Origin: Actinomycetes bacterium
Lineage (GTDB): Bacteria; Actinomycetota; Actinomycetes; Propionibacteriales; Propionibacteriaceae
Length of the DNA: 64,000 bases
NCBI GenBank assembly: GCA_023460935.1
Contig: JAEWOI010000045.1
Location: 1-64,000 of the forward strand
Direction: 5' to 3'
Shown: positions 40,741 through 48,999 of the stretch, one piece after another
Layout: every line of letters starts with the position of its first letter
Numbering within the stretch: position 1 is the first letter of the stretch
The notes under the pieces: generated by a model
Databases searched by the model: none
Told to the model about the DNA's origin: nothing
What the model saw: only the letters and a program-made list of their open reading frames with translations
Translations under genes and position numbers: made by a program

Positions 40741-41789
40741 CCACGACCGCCAACCCCGACACCCCGCGCAAGGCGGTCCAGCGCTGGAGCCTCCTGGCGC
40801 TCGCCGCCGCCACGTGGTGGGCGTTGTACACGGTGAACCAGCCATTCTGGGACTGGCTGATCGGCGGAGTGTTCCGGCTCGACCTGAACAGCCGGCTCGG
40901 GAGCGGGGTCCACTTCTTCTTCTACGACACCGTCAAGATCGTCCTGCTGCTGGCCGGGATCATCTTCCTGGTCACGGTGGCGCGCTCGTTCATGAGCGTG
41001 GAACGCACCCGCGCCCTGCTCGGCGGCAAGCGCGAGGGCATCGGCAACGTGCTGGCCGCGGGGCTCGGTGTGGTGACGCCGTTCTGCTCGTGCAGCGCCG
41101 TGCCTGCCTTCATCGGCTTCGTCGCCTCCGGCATCCCGCTCGGGGTGACGATGAGCTTCCTGATCGCCAGCCCGCTGGTCAACGAGGTCGCGATCGCCCT
41201 GCTGCTGGGCCTGTTCGGGGTCGGTCCCACCCTGATGTACGTCGGCGCCGGGTTGGTCGTCGCGATCGTCGCGGGTTATGTCATCGGACGGCTGAAGCTG
41301 GAGAGCCACGTGGAGCCGTTCGTGTTCGAGACCAGGCTGCGCGGCCAGGTCATCGACTCCACCGCCGGCATGTCCTGGGACGACCGGATTCGGATGGGCA
41401 TCGAGGAGGTCGGTTCGATCCTGCGCAAGATCTGGCCCTACCTGCTGGTCGGTATCGGTCTCGGCGCGGCCATCCACGGCTGGGCGCCGGAGGACTTCTT
41501 CGCCACCTATGCCGGCCCGGACAACCCCTTCGCCGTGCCGGTCGCCGTCGTGGTGGGCGTGCCGCTGTACTCCAACGCCGCCGGCATCCTGCCCCTGGTC
41601 GACGCCCTGTACGCCAAGGGCCTGCCGATGGGCACCCTGCTGGCCTTCATGATGGCCACCGTCGCCCTCAGCCTGCCGGAGATGATCCTGCTTCGCCGCG
41701 TCCTGAAGCCCACCCTGATCGCCGTGTTCGTCGCCGTCACCGCCCTCGGCATCGTCGCTGTCGGCTACCTGTTCAACGCCATCCTGTAA
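40737..41789 (+). CDS. ArsP/DUF318-type permease
   Basis: A 350-aa membrane protein with about eight hydrophobic helices. The family motif PFCSCSAVPAFIGFV is near residue 118, and SFLIASPLVNEVAI and GVPLYSNAAGILPL are the repeated half motifs. Relatives export trivalent organoarsenicals. The long cytoplasmic loop (about 185-225) is charged. Located between ArsR and a small thioredoxin, the usual arrangement. Confidence 0.85.
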   Translation: MTTTANPDTPRKAVQRWSLLALAAATWWALYTVNQPFWDWLIGGVFRLDLNSRLGSGVHFFFYDTVKIVLLLAGIIFLVTVARSFMSVERTRALLGGKREGIGNVLAAGLGVVTPFCSCSAVPAFIGFVASGIPLGVTMSFLIASPLVNEVAIALLLGLFGVGPTLMYVGAGLVVAIVAGYVIGRLKLESHVEPFVFETRLRGQVIDSTAGMSWDDRIRMGIEEVGSILRKIWPYLLVGIGLGAAIHGWAPEDFFATYAGPDNPFAVPVAVVVGVPLYSNAAGILPLVDALYAKGLPMGTLLAFMMATVALSLPEMILLRRVLKPTLIAVFVAVTALGIVAVGYLFNAIL

Positions 41790-41813
41790 CCCTCAACAGA
41801 AAGCACCACAGAC

Positions 41814-42056
41814 ATGGACATCAAGATCCTCGGCCCCGGCTGCGCCAACTGCGTCAACCTCGAGAAGGCAGCGAAACAGGCCGCCTCGGAACTCGGCATC
41901 GATGCCAGGTTCGAGAAGGTCACCGACTACGCCGACATCGCCGCCTACGGGATCATGCGCACCCCCGGGCTGGTCGTCGACGAGCATGTCGTCCTCTCCG
42001 GCCGGGTCCCCACCGCCCGCCAGGTCAGGGAGCTCCTGGCCCCGCTGGTCGGCTGA
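41814..42056 (+). CDS. Small thioredoxin-like protein (MTH895 type)
   Basis: An 80-aa redox protein: IKILGPGCANCVNLEKAAKQ carries the Cys-x-x-Cys (CANC, residues 10-13) and RTPGLVVDEHVVLSGRVP the cis-Pro loop. Such proteins accompany DUF318 permeases and probably reduce the permease or its metal substrate. It ends the metalloid operon before a strong hairpin. Confidence 0.9.
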   Translation: MDIKILGPGCANCVNLEKAAKQAASELGIDARFEKVTDYADIAAYGIMRTPGLVVDEHVVLSGRVPTARQVRELLAPLVG

Positions 42057-42138
42057 CCACCCGCGACCCCCGCGGGCATGTGGGGACCTGTCCACTCAGC
42101 ATCGACCCGACCACGCCTACTGGCGCGACCAATAACAA

Positions 42139-42161
42139 AGCCCGGGCCGATGGCCCGGGCT
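42139..42161. terminator. Hairpin terminator after the metalloid operon
   Basis: AGCCCGGGCC-GAT-GGCCCGGGCT: a perfect 10-base stem with a 3-base loop, about 80 bases after the thioredoxin stop and before the tRNA on the other strand. No T-run follows, as is common in actinobacteria, so it could work in both directions. Confidence 0.75.
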
Positions 42162-42216
42162 CGATGTGTTACCCATGTCACGACTCAGGTGTCAACCATG
42201 TCGCGACCCATCACAA

Positions 42217-42292
42217 TGGTGGAGCTAAGGGGATTCGAACCCCTGACCTTCTCATTGCGAACGAGACGCGCTACCAACTGCGCCATAGCCCC
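42217..42292 (-). tRNA. tRNA-Ala (anticodon CGC)
   Basis: The minus strand folds into acceptor GGGGCTA/TAGCTCC, D stem GCGC/GCGC, anticodon stem TCTCG/TGAGA around TTCGCAA (CGC), and T arm AGGGG-TTCGAAT-CCCCT. The CCA end is encoded at 42219-42217. It reads GCG, a frequent codon in this GC-rich genome. Confidence 0.96.
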
Positions 42293-42380
42293 AGTGCCCT
42301 CGCGGGCCGGTCCAGATTAGCACCGGTGCCCAGGCAGCAGGAAACCGGGTCGGGCGTTCAGGCTTGTGCCCGCAGGGGGT

Positions 42381-42842
42381 TCAGGCTTGCGCCCGCAGGG
42401 GAAAGGCGATCCGGGTAACGGTGTCGGCAGGGTCGGTCTCCGGCGGGCTGTCGTAGAACTCCCACATGTGGTCGGCCAGCTCCAGGTCCTGGCCCTCCAG
42501 CCAGGGCATGAGCTCGCCGTAGCTCCGCGACAGTTCGTCGTACGGGCCGACGTGGGTGCCCACCACCGCCCGGCACTCTGGTTGCGTCGCGACGTTCAGC
42601 CCCGGCACCGGCACCTCCCGGTCGATGCCGAAGCCGATCTCGACATCCACCACGTCGGTCGGCATGCCGAAGTAGCAGCCGTAGGCGGGCCCCACCAGCT
42701 GCGCGCCCGCCGCGGCAACCGCGCCGGCCACCTGCTGGTACGACTCGCTGAAGGCTGAGCCCAGTTCGTTCATCTGCACGGTCCGCCTCACCCCGGCGCT
42801 CACCCAGGGCGGAATCGTGTCCAGGTGCGGGTTCACGTCCAT
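42381..42842 (-). CDS. GyrI-like effector-binding domain protein
   Basis: A 153-aa protein with the bacterial-effector-binding fold of AraC/GyrI proteins: VVDVEIGFGIDREVPVPGLN, then AVVGTHVGPYDELSRSYGEL. No HTH is attached, so it is probably a small-molecule-binding or SBP-like protein. The ATG at 42842 has GGAAGCAGAGGAG upstream; a longer open frame runs through the repeats beyond and is not supported. Confidence 0.8.
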   Translation of the reverse strand: MDVNPHLDTIPPWVSAGVRRTVQMNELGSAFSESYQQVAGAVAAAGAQLVGPAYGCYFGMPTDVVDVEIGFGIDREVPVPGLNVATQPECRAVVGTHVGPYDELSRSYGELMPWLEGQDLELADHMWEFYDSPPETDPADTVTRIAFPLRAQA

Positions 42843-42946
42843 GACGTCTCCTCTGCTTCCCGAGCCCTGTTCCACGCTAGTCCCGCAGTTGCCTCGCCGC
42901 CGCCCGAACGGCGAATCCGGTGAGGGCAGCCCTTCGAGACGCTCGC

Positions 42947-43036
42947 TGCGCTCGCTCCTCAGGGAGCGGTGTGGGGAGTGGTGCGCTCGCTCCTCAGGGA
43001 GCGGTGGAGGGGGAGCGCTGCGTTCGCTCCTCAGGG
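42947..43036. repeat. Direct repeats containing CGCTCGCTCCTCAGGGAG
   Basis: Two 25-bp copies (42947-42971 and 42982-43006) and a partial third (43019-43036) of a GC-rich unit around CGCTCGCTCCTCAGGGAG fill most of the 269-base gap between the GyrI-like and DUF305 genes. This is a different family from the GGTTTCGACAGGCTCAACC repeat elsewhere in the window. Confidence 0.8.
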
Positions 43037-43111
43037 TGGGCGGTTCGTCCTGCGTCAACGGCGGGTAGCGGTGACTTGTGAGGAGCCGACAGGGGAGCGA
43101 AGGAGGCAGCA

Positions 43112-43621
43112 ATGACTGACGACAAGAGCACCGGGCAACAGAGCGGAACGACGAAGGACGGGACCGCCTCCACCCGAGGCACGTACTTGCGGTTCACTGC
43201 GATGATCGCGGTCTCCGCCATCGTCATGTACGTGGTCATGTACTTCAACACCTACTCGATCGACCACGTCTATTTCAGCTGGACGCGGGTCTTCATGACC
43301 ATGATGTCGGCCGCCACCATGGCGGTGATCATGCTGTTCTTCATGCGCGGCATGTACCGCAACCCCAGACTCAACGCCGTGGTGGTCGGCACCGCTGTCG
43401 TGCTCTTCGGCGCCGGCCTCTGGCTCGTGCGCTCCCAGGCACCCATCGGCGACATCGCGTGGATGGAGGCGATGATCCCCCATCACTCGATCGCGATCCT
43501 CACCAGCGAGAACGCACACATCACCGACCCCAGGGTGCGTCACCTCGCCGATTCGATCATCGAGGCGCAGCAGGCCGAGATCGCCGAGATGAAGGACCTG
43601 ATCAAGAGCCTCAACGACTGA
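43112..43621 (+). CDS. DUF305-family membrane protein
   Basis: A 169-aa protein with three hydrophobic segments (about 25-47, 56-75, 88-107) and a C-terminal DUF305-type segment, EAMIPHHSIAILTSENAHI, whose His pair may bind metal. AAGGAGGCAG is a strong ribosome site. DUF305 proteins often accompany copper or metal resistance, which would suit the metalloid genes nearby; no direct evidence. Confidence 0.82.
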   Translation: MTDDKSTGQQSGTTKDGTASTRGTYLRFTAMIAVSAIVMYVVMYFNTYSIDHVYFSWTRVFMTMMSAATMAVIMLFFMRGMYRNPRLNAVVVGTAVVLFGAGLWLVRSQAPIGDIAWMEAMIPHHSIAILTSENAHITDPRVRHLADSIIEAQQAEIAEMKDLIKSLND

Positions 43622-43721
43622 GGCCGGAATCCAGCGCCCCGGGAGGCTTCGACCCGTCGCGTTCGGCTGTCACCGCTGTGCTCAACTCCTCCGGGCGTGG
43701 GCGGTGGACGGCGGCTCAGCC

Positions 43722-44129
43722 CTACAGCGCCGAACGCAGCCGTCGGGCGTAGTCCTGCTCCTCGCCTTCGGCGTAGCGCGTCCGCGGCCAGAAGAAGCCG
43801 CGCAGGCCGTCGCCGCGGCTCCTGGGCACGACATGCACGTGGAGGTGCGGCACCGACTGGCTCACCACGTTGTTCACCGCGACGAAGCTGCCCGCCGCCC
43901 CGAAGGCCGGTCGAACCGCGTCCGCGATCAGCTGCACCGTGCCGAACAGCGGCTGCAGGAGTTCGGCGGGCAGTTCGGGCAGGGTCTCGACATGCCGGAT
44001 GGGACACACCAGCACGTGCCCCTTGAACACCGGACGGTGGTCGAGGAACGCCACCACGTGCTCGTCGCGCCACACCTCGGGGGCCGGCACCTCGCCAGCC
44101 ACGATCCGGCAGAACACGTCATTGGCCAT
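43722..44129 (-). CDS. HIT-family nucleotide hydrolase/transferase
   Basis: A 135-aa HIT protein: CRIVAGEVPAPEVWRDEHVV at the start, VAVNNVVSQSVPHLHVHVVP with the HxHxH active-site triad near residue 104. The family removes AMP from adenylated substrates. ATG 44129 gives the standard MANDVFCRI N-terminus. Confidence 0.92.
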   Translation of the reverse strand: MANDVFCRIVAGEVPAPEVWRDEHVVAFLDHRPVFKGHVLVCPIRHVETLPELPAELLQPLFGTVQLIADAVRPAFGAAGSFVAVNNVVSQSVPHLHVHVVPRSRGDGLRGFFWPRTRYAEGEEQDYARRLRSAL

Positions 44130-44155
44130 GCCGTGATTGTTCCACCACAAGGCGA

Positions 44156-44183
44156 ACGGCCCCTCGCCGAAGCGAGGGGCCGT
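44156..44183. terminator. Hairpin terminator between cold-shock and HIT genes
   Basis: A 12-base perfect stem, ACGGCCCCTCGC / GCGAGGGGCCGT, with a CGAA loop, 16 bases after the stop of the cold-shock gene on the minus strand. It most likely ends the very abundant cold-shock message. Confidence 0.85.
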
Positions 44184-44198
44184 CCGGTCTGGCTGGGA

Positions 44199-44402
44199 TC
44201 AGAGGGGGGTGATGTTGGAGGCCTGCGGACCCTTCGGGCCCTGGGTGATCTCGAACTGCACCTTCTGGTTCTCGTCCAGCGAGCGGAACCCCGAGGTCGA
44301 GATTGCGCTGTAGTGAGCGAAAACGTCCGGCCCGCCGCCATCGGGGGCAATGAAACCAAAGCCCTTTTCAGCGTTGAACCACTTCACAGTGCCAGTGGCC
44401 AT
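44199..44402 (-). CDS. cspA: Cold-shock protein (CspA family)
   Basis: A 67-aa nucleic-acid chaperone. VKWFNAEKGFGFIAPDGGG contains RNP1 (KGFGFI) and DVFAHYSAI is RNP2; the usual His in VFVH is His here as well (VFAH). It has a 200-base leader to the next gene, 44403-44604, that holds no other recognisable feature; long leaders are common for cold-shock genes. Confidence 0.95.
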   Translation of the reverse strand: MATGTVKWFNAEKGFGFIAPDGGGPDVFAHYSAISTSGFRSLDENQKVQFEITQGPKGPQASNITPL

Positions 44403-44604
44403 GCACTAACTCCTTCTTGTGCGTGCGATCCCGACTTCCGGGACCGACCTGTCGTCCCCGCACCTCCCGAAGGAGTTCTGGCCGCTTCCCGGCAGGGAAG
44501 GCGAGCCGGTACAGCGACTACGTCGCCCAGCCTAGCGGTAGTCACCCGGATGGGGAACAGGGCGCGCGCTCCCGCTCGGCGCGCTCCCGTGGGCCGGTGC
44601 CGGG

Positions 44605-46017
44605 TCAGCGGATGTTCAACCCGCCGACCAGGACGCAACGCCGGCGCCGGCAGAACGTCCGCGCGGAGGTCAGCCCTTCGCCGGTGGGGCCGGCGATCGT
44701 GAAGGTGGTGAACCCCTCCCCGCCGATCCCGATGCCTGCGTAGGACGGGCCGTTCTTGACGAAGATCGTGGTCTGCACCAGCCGCCCCATCTTGGTCAGC
44801 GCGTTCACGTCCGCGGAGTGCATGATCGCGGTGTGCCGGAAGCCGTGCTCGGCCTTGATCGCCAGGTCGATCGCCTCGTCCACGTCCGCCGCCCGCACGA
44901 TCGGCAGGATCGGCATCATCAGCTCCGACTGCACGAACAGGTGCTCGAACGGGGTCTCGGCGATGATCAGCCTGGTACCGGCCGGAGCTTCGATGCCCAG
45001 CCCGGCCAGGATCTGGGTGGCGGACTTGCCCACCCACTCGGTGCGCGGTCGCTTGCCCTCCATCACCAGTTCCTGCAGGCGCGCCAGCAGCGCGTCGTCG
45101 CGGATCTCGTACGCGCCGTACTTGACCATGTGGAACCGCAGCAGGTCGACCACGGAAGACACTGCGATCACTTCCTTCTCCGCTGTGCACGGCAGGTTGT
45201 GGTCGAAACTGGCCCCGTCGATGATGTCCTTCGCCGCCCGCTTCAGGTCGGCGGTCTGGTCGACCACCACCGGCGGGTTGCCGGCGCCGGCCCCGATCGC
45301 CTTCTTGCCCGACTTCATCACCGAGCGCACCAGCGCCGGCCCACCGGTGGCGACCAGCAGCTTCACGTCCGGGTGCGCCATCAGCGCGTTGGTGTTCTCG
45401 ATCGACGGCTCCCGCACCGTGCAGATCAGGTTCGGCGGCGCGCCCACAGCCGCCAGCGCGGCGTTCAGCTTCCGCACCTGCCACATCGACAACTCCTTCG
45501 ACCGCGGGTGGGGGGAGAACACCACAGCGTTGCCGGCGGCCAGCATGCCGATCGCGTTGCACGTGATCGTCTCGCTCGGGTTGGTGGTGGGCGTGATCGC
45601 GCCGATCACGCCGAACGGGGCGAACTCCACCGTGGTCAGGCCGTCGTCGCCGGACCACGCCTCGGTGATCAGGTCCTCAACCCCCGGGGTCTGCCGCGCG
45701 ACCACCTCGTTCTTGGCCATCTTGTGCTCGACGTTGCCCATGCCGGTCTCGGCCACGGCCTGCTCCGACATGTACCGCAGGTTCTCGGGCAGCAGCATCA
45801 CCTCGCGGATCGCCTCGACGAACCGTTTGCGGTCGGCGAGGGAACAGTTGAGGTAGGCCCGCTGCGCCGCGGCGGCAGCCGCCACCGCCGAGTCGACGTC
45901 GTCGAAGATGCCGTCGGTGACCTCCCTGGCCGGGGCCGTCGCGTCCCCCATCGCGGACGCCACCTTGCGGGCCACCTGGGCGACGACCTGTTCGATCAGC
46001 TGCTGGTCAATGGTCAT
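44605..46017 (-). CDS. pduP: CoA-acylating propionaldehyde dehydrogenase PduP
   Basis: Oxidises propionaldehyde to propionyl-CoA with NAD+ and CoA inside the microcompartment. 470 aa. The first ~20 residues, MTIDQQLIEQVVAQVARKVA, form the amphipathic encapsulation helix that targets PduP to the shell. Catalytic Cys277 lies in FDHNLPCTAEKEV; ITPTTNPSETITCNAIG and GAGAGNPPVVVD are the NAD/substrate loops. The ATG overlaps the pduO stop. It is the last gene of the minus-strand pdu operon. Confidence 0.95.
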   Translation of the reverse strand: MTIDQQLIEQVVAQVARKVASAMGDATAPAREVTDGIFDDVDSAVAAAAAAQRAYLNCSLADRKRFVEAIREVMLLPENLRYMSEQAVAETGMGNVEHKMAKNEVVARQTPGVEDLITEAWSGDDGLTTVEFAPFGVIGAITPTTNPSETITCNAIGMLAAGNAVVFSPHPRSKELSMWQVRKLNAALAAVGAPPNLICTVREPSIENTNALMAHPDVKLLVATGGPALVRSVMKSGKKAIGAGAGNPPVVVDQTADLKRAAKDIIDGASFDHNLPCTAEKEVIAVSSVVDLLRFHMVKYGAYEIRDDALLARLQELVMEGKRPRTEWVGKSATQILAGLGIEAPAGTRLIIAETPFEHLFVQSELMMPILPIVRAADVDEAIDLAIKAEHGFRHTAIMHSADVNALTKMGRLVQTTIFVKNGPSYAGIGIGGEGFTTFTIAGPTGEGLTSARTFCRRRRCVLVGGLNIR

Positions 46018-47057
46018 AGCGGTGCTTCTTCCGAGTTGAGGGCGAAATGGGCGATGTCGATGTCCTCGGCGACCGTGCCGCCGGAAACCCCGATGGCCCC
46101 GGCGATCCGGCCGTCGAGGAAGACCGGCACCCCGCCGCCGAACACGACCACACGGCCGCCGTTCGACTGCTCGATGCCGTACAGCTGGCCGCCGGGCTGC
46201 ACGAGGTCGGCCAGGGCTTCGGTCGGCAGCTTGAAGGCCGCCGAGGTGAACGCCTTGTTGGTGGCGATGTCGATGCTGCCCAGCAGCGAGTCCTCCATGC
46301 GGTGCAGCAGCATCAGGTTGCCGCCGGCGTCGCTGGCTGCGAACACGATCGGCACGCCCAGCTCGGCTGCGCGCGCCTCGGCGGCGGCGGCCAGCCGCTT
46401 GGCCGTGGCCAGGTTCCAGGCGCGGACGCCCGAGCCGGGACGGTCCGCGGCGCCTGCGCCGGGCGCGCGAACCGGCTCGGAGCCTGCGCCTCCCAGCGCC
46501 CGGGCCACGGCTGCGCGGACGACGCCTTCCACCCGCCCCAGGTCATGGCGGGTCTCCTGCACCCTGGCCAACGCGTACAGGGTGTCGGAGAGCCGGTTGA
46601 CGTACTTCACCAGTTCCGGCCGCACCGGCTCGTGCTCAGCCAGGGTGAGCATGCGGCGCTCCGCACGGCGGGTCACAGTCCGGGCCTCGTGCAGGGCTGC
46701 CGAGGCCGCGTCCCGGCCGGGCACCACGAACTGGCGCTGCGGTCCGGTGAAGGCCAGGCACCGGTCGATCAGCCGCTCCAGGGCCACCACGTCGTCGGAG
46801 CTGATCCGGTTGCCGAGGACTTCGCGGCCCTTCGCGTCGCTGGCCAGTTCCGCCGCCAGCACGAACAGCCGCTGCTGGATGCCGTGCAGGTCGTCGCGGA
46901 TGTCGTCGGCCTGGAGCGCCTTGGCCGCACCGATCGCCGCGTTGGCCTCGTCCACCGTCCCGTAGGCCTCCACCGCCGCGCTCTGCTTGGGCACGCGGGA
47001 CCCGCCGAAGAGGCCGGTCTGCCCGGAGTCCCCGGTGCGGGTGTAGACGTTGGGCAC
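46014..47057 (-). CDS. pduO: PduO: cob(I)alamin adenosyltransferase with C-terminal HbpS/GlcG domain
   Basis: Two domains in 347 aa. Residues 1-185 are the PduO-type adenosyltransferase (YTRTGDSGQTGLFGGSRVPK, YGTVDEANAAIG) that makes adenosylcobalamin for the diol dehydratase. Residues 205-347 are the DUF336/HbpS domain (FASDAGGNLMLLHRMEDSLL, YGIEQSNGGRVVVFGGGVPV). The same two-domain layout is found in Salmonella PduO. GTG start two bases after pduN. Confidence 0.93.
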   Translation of the reverse strand: MPNVYTRTGDSGQTGLFGGSRVPKQSAAVEAYGTVDEANAAIGAAKALQADDIRDDLHGIQQRLFVLAAELASDAKGREVLGNRISSDDVVALERLIDRCLAFTGPQRQFVVPGRDAASAALHEARTVTRRAERRMLTLAEHEPVRPELVKYVNRLSDTLYALARVQETRHDLGRVEGVVRAAVARALGGAGSEPVRAPGAGAADRPGSGVRAWNLATAKRLAAAAEARAAELGVPIVFAASDAGGNLMLLHRMEDSLLGSIDIATNKAFTSAAFKLPTEALADLVQPGGQLYGIEQSNGGRVVVFGGGVPVFLDGRIAGAIGVSGGTVAEDIDIAHFALNSEEAPL

Positions 47058-47059
47058 GA

Positions 47060-47332
47060 TCAGTCCTTCTCGATCTCCACGGTGTCGACGATGCCGACGA
47101 TGGTCGCGTCGATCGGGGCCTCGGTGCGGCCGGCGGCGTAGCGCGCCTGGCTGCCCCGGGTGATGATCACCGTCTCCCCGACCCCGGCGCCGACGGTGTC
47201 GATGGTCACCTCGGGCAGGGCGGCCCAGGCGCCGTTCTCATCGATCCGCTGGGTGACCAGCAGCTTGAACCCGACCAGGCGCTGGTCCTTGCTGGTGGAG
47301 ACCACTGTCCCCCGAACCCTGGCGAGATACAT
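47060..47332 (-). CDS. pduN: PduN, pentameric shell vertex protein (EutN/CcmL family)
   Basis: A 90-aa BMC-P protein that caps the vertices of the icosahedral shell. The family opening YLARVRGTVVSTSKDQRLVG and the late GQSxR-type turn TRGSQARYAA and IDATIVGIVDTVE are all present. Lacking the vertex protein, shells elongate in other systems. It lies between the pduM-like and pduO genes as in Salmonella. Confidence 0.93.
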   Translation of the reverse strand: MYLARVRGTVVSTSKDQRLVGFKLLVTQRIDENGAWAALPEVTIDTVGAGVGETVIITRGSQARYAAGRTEAPIDATIVGIVDTVEIEKD

Positions 47333-47341
47333 CTGTGCCTC

Positions 47342-48115
47342 CTAGGCCTTTTCGATCCGAATCGAGCGAGCGCGGGCGGAATCGACCGCCAGCGCTGTGA
47401 CGCGAGCGTCCGGCCGCACGCGCAGCCGGGTGCCCGGTGCCAGCCCCTGCACCACCGAGTGGCTGATCAGGTTCCGGTGGCACTCGACCACCGGCGCCGC
47501 GGGTGCAGCCGAGGGCGCCGGCGCCGGGGTGGCGGCCCCGGCGGCGGCCGCGGCGGAGGCGTGGTCGGCCCACGCCTGCATCACGGCTGGGTGCAGCGCC
47601 TGCGCGCTGCACAGCCGCACCCCGAAGTCGGCCAGCTCCGCGAGGTTCCGGCGCAGCCTGGCGGCGTAGGCCGCCGGCATCCTCGGGAACCACCCCTGCT
47701 TCTCCGGCGAGTCCGGGGTGGCCGCAGACTCCACCGCCACGACCGGGCGGTTGGCCATGATGAACTCAGCCAGCAGGTTGCTGGCCAGGCAGTCGCCGAT
47801 GCCGTGCACGACCTTGGCCGCGATGTTCACCGTGAGGGTCGGCACGATCAGCATCTGGTGCTCCCGCACGAGCTTGTTGCTCACCTCGGTCATGCCGACC
47901 GCGGCGATCCGTTCCTGGTCGAGGATTCGCGCCGCGCTGGGAGTCTGGACGTAGTCCAGTTCCACCCCATCCGCCGCGACCGCTGCGAGCCCGTCCAGCG
48001 CGTCCTCGAAGCCGAGCAGGGCGCCGGTGAACAGCACCAGGGCACGCCGCGGCTGCGGGTTCAGGATCTCCTCGATCGTCTGGCGGACGAGTTCGCGCAG
48101 CTGGTCCTCGGTCAC
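47342..48115 (-). CDS. PduM-position protein: flavoprotein-like domain with PduM-like C-terminus
   Basis: A 257-aa protein. MTEDQLRELVRQTIEEIL is an encapsulation-type helix. Residues 24-185 resemble the UbiX/Dfp flavoprotein family (ALVLFTGALLGFEDAL, VPTLTVNIAAKVVHGIGDCL). After an Ala/Pro linker (about 185-210), the last 45 residues end VTALAVDSARARSIRIEKA, which reads like the end of Salmonella PduM as I remember it. It occupies the pduM slot between eutJ and pduN. GTG start overlaps the eutJ-like stop. Role in compartment assembly or a flavin-dependent reaction is open. Confidence 0.72.
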   Translation of the reverse strand: MTEDQLRELVRQTIEEILNPQPRRALVLFTGALLGFEDALDGLAAVAADGVELDYVQTPSAARILDQERIAAVGMTEVSNKLVREHQMLIVPTLTVNIAAKVVHGIGDCLASNLLAEFIMANRPVVAVESAATPDSPEKQGWFPRMPAAYAARLRRNLAELADFGVRLCSAQALHPAVMQAWADHASAAAAAGAATPAPAPSAAPAAPVVECHRNLISHSVVQGLAPGTRLRVRPDARVTALAVDSARARSIRIEKA

Positions 48116-48996
48116 CGTGCCTCCTTCCCCGAGCTAGTGCTCGCCGCCGGACGGGACAGCTGGCCCGGGGGCCGCATCGGAATGCCGAGCGGGGTGACGA
48201 ACAGCGGCTCGATGGGGCGCACCACCGGGCGTCCCAGCACCTGGGCGAACACCTCGGGGGCGTTGGCGAACGAGCTGGAGCCGCCCACCAGGTAGATCAT
48301 CGGCACCTCCAGGCCGCGCAATGCCTCGGCGGCGATGGTGGCCATCTTCTCCAGCGTGGGCAGGATCACGCCGAGCACGTCATGCTGGCGGTCACGGCTG
48401 CGCTTCAACTCCTCTGCCTCGTCATACGGCAGCCGGTAGGCGCCGGCCAGCACCAACGTCATGTGGTGGCCTCCGGTGGCCTCGTCCACCGACTTCACGA
48501 CCTCACCGCCGGCCAGCACCGACACCCCGGTCGTGCCGTGGCCGACGTCGATCACGCACCCGTCGGTGATGCCGAGCACGCGCGCAGCCGCCAGTGGCTC
48601 GTCCACGACCTCGCTGACCTCGAGCCCGGCCGCTTCCAGCACGTTGGTGAACACCCGGGTGTCGCCGTCGGGGATGCCGGGCGGGATGGCCACCGAACCG
48701 GCGGTGAAACGGTGCCGCAACCGGCCCTCGATGTCCTCCTTGAGCCGGCGCACCGCCGTGGTGGCGCCCTGCCAGTCGACCACGACACCGTCGCGCACCA
48801 CCGTGGAGTGCTGCCACGCGCCCGCCACCGGGCGGTCGGCCGCGTCCACGACGCTGAGCACGATGTTGGCTGTGCCCAGGTCGACGCCCAGCCGCAGGTC
48901 GCCGGAGTGCTCGCGCACCCGTCCCTTGCGGACGCAGCGCGCGAACGCCCGGATCGCCTTGTCGTAGGCGATCGGCTGGAGGGCGGGACTGGTCAA
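48112..48996 (-). CDS. eutJ: EutJ-like Hsp70-family chaperone
   Basis: A 294-aa actin/Hsp70-fold protein: LGVDLGTANIVLSVVDAAD (36-54) is the phosphate 1 loop, GCVIDVGHGTTGVSV phosphate 2, and IYLVGGSSSFANAPEVF the adenosine motif. Very close in pattern to EutJ of ethanolamine compartments; it may act as assembly chaperone or enzyme reactivator. The predicted TTG start lies three bases after the pduL stop and gives the usual ~35-residue lead-in, but a later start is possible. Confidence 0.87.
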   Translation of the reverse strand: MTSPALQPIAYDKAIRAFARCVRKGRVREHSGDLRLGVDLGTANIVLSVVDAADRPVAGAWQHSTVVRDGVVVDWQGATTAVRRLKEDIEGRLRHRFTAGSVAIPPGIPDGDTRVFTNVLEAAGLEVSEVVDEPLAAARVLGITDGCVIDVGHGTTGVSVLAGGEVVKSVDEATGGHHMTLVLAGAYRLPYDEAEELKRSRDRQHDVLGVILPTLEKMATIAAEALRGLEVPMIYLVGGSSSFANAPEVFAQVLGRPVVRPIEPLFVTPLGIPMRPPGQLSRPAASTSSGKEAR

Positions 48997-48999
48997 GGA

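Noticed and set aside
44818..46965. A 715-codon plus-strand open frame opposite pduP and pduO
   Set aside because: Shadow frame; the minus strand carries complete PduP and PduO with catalytic motifs.
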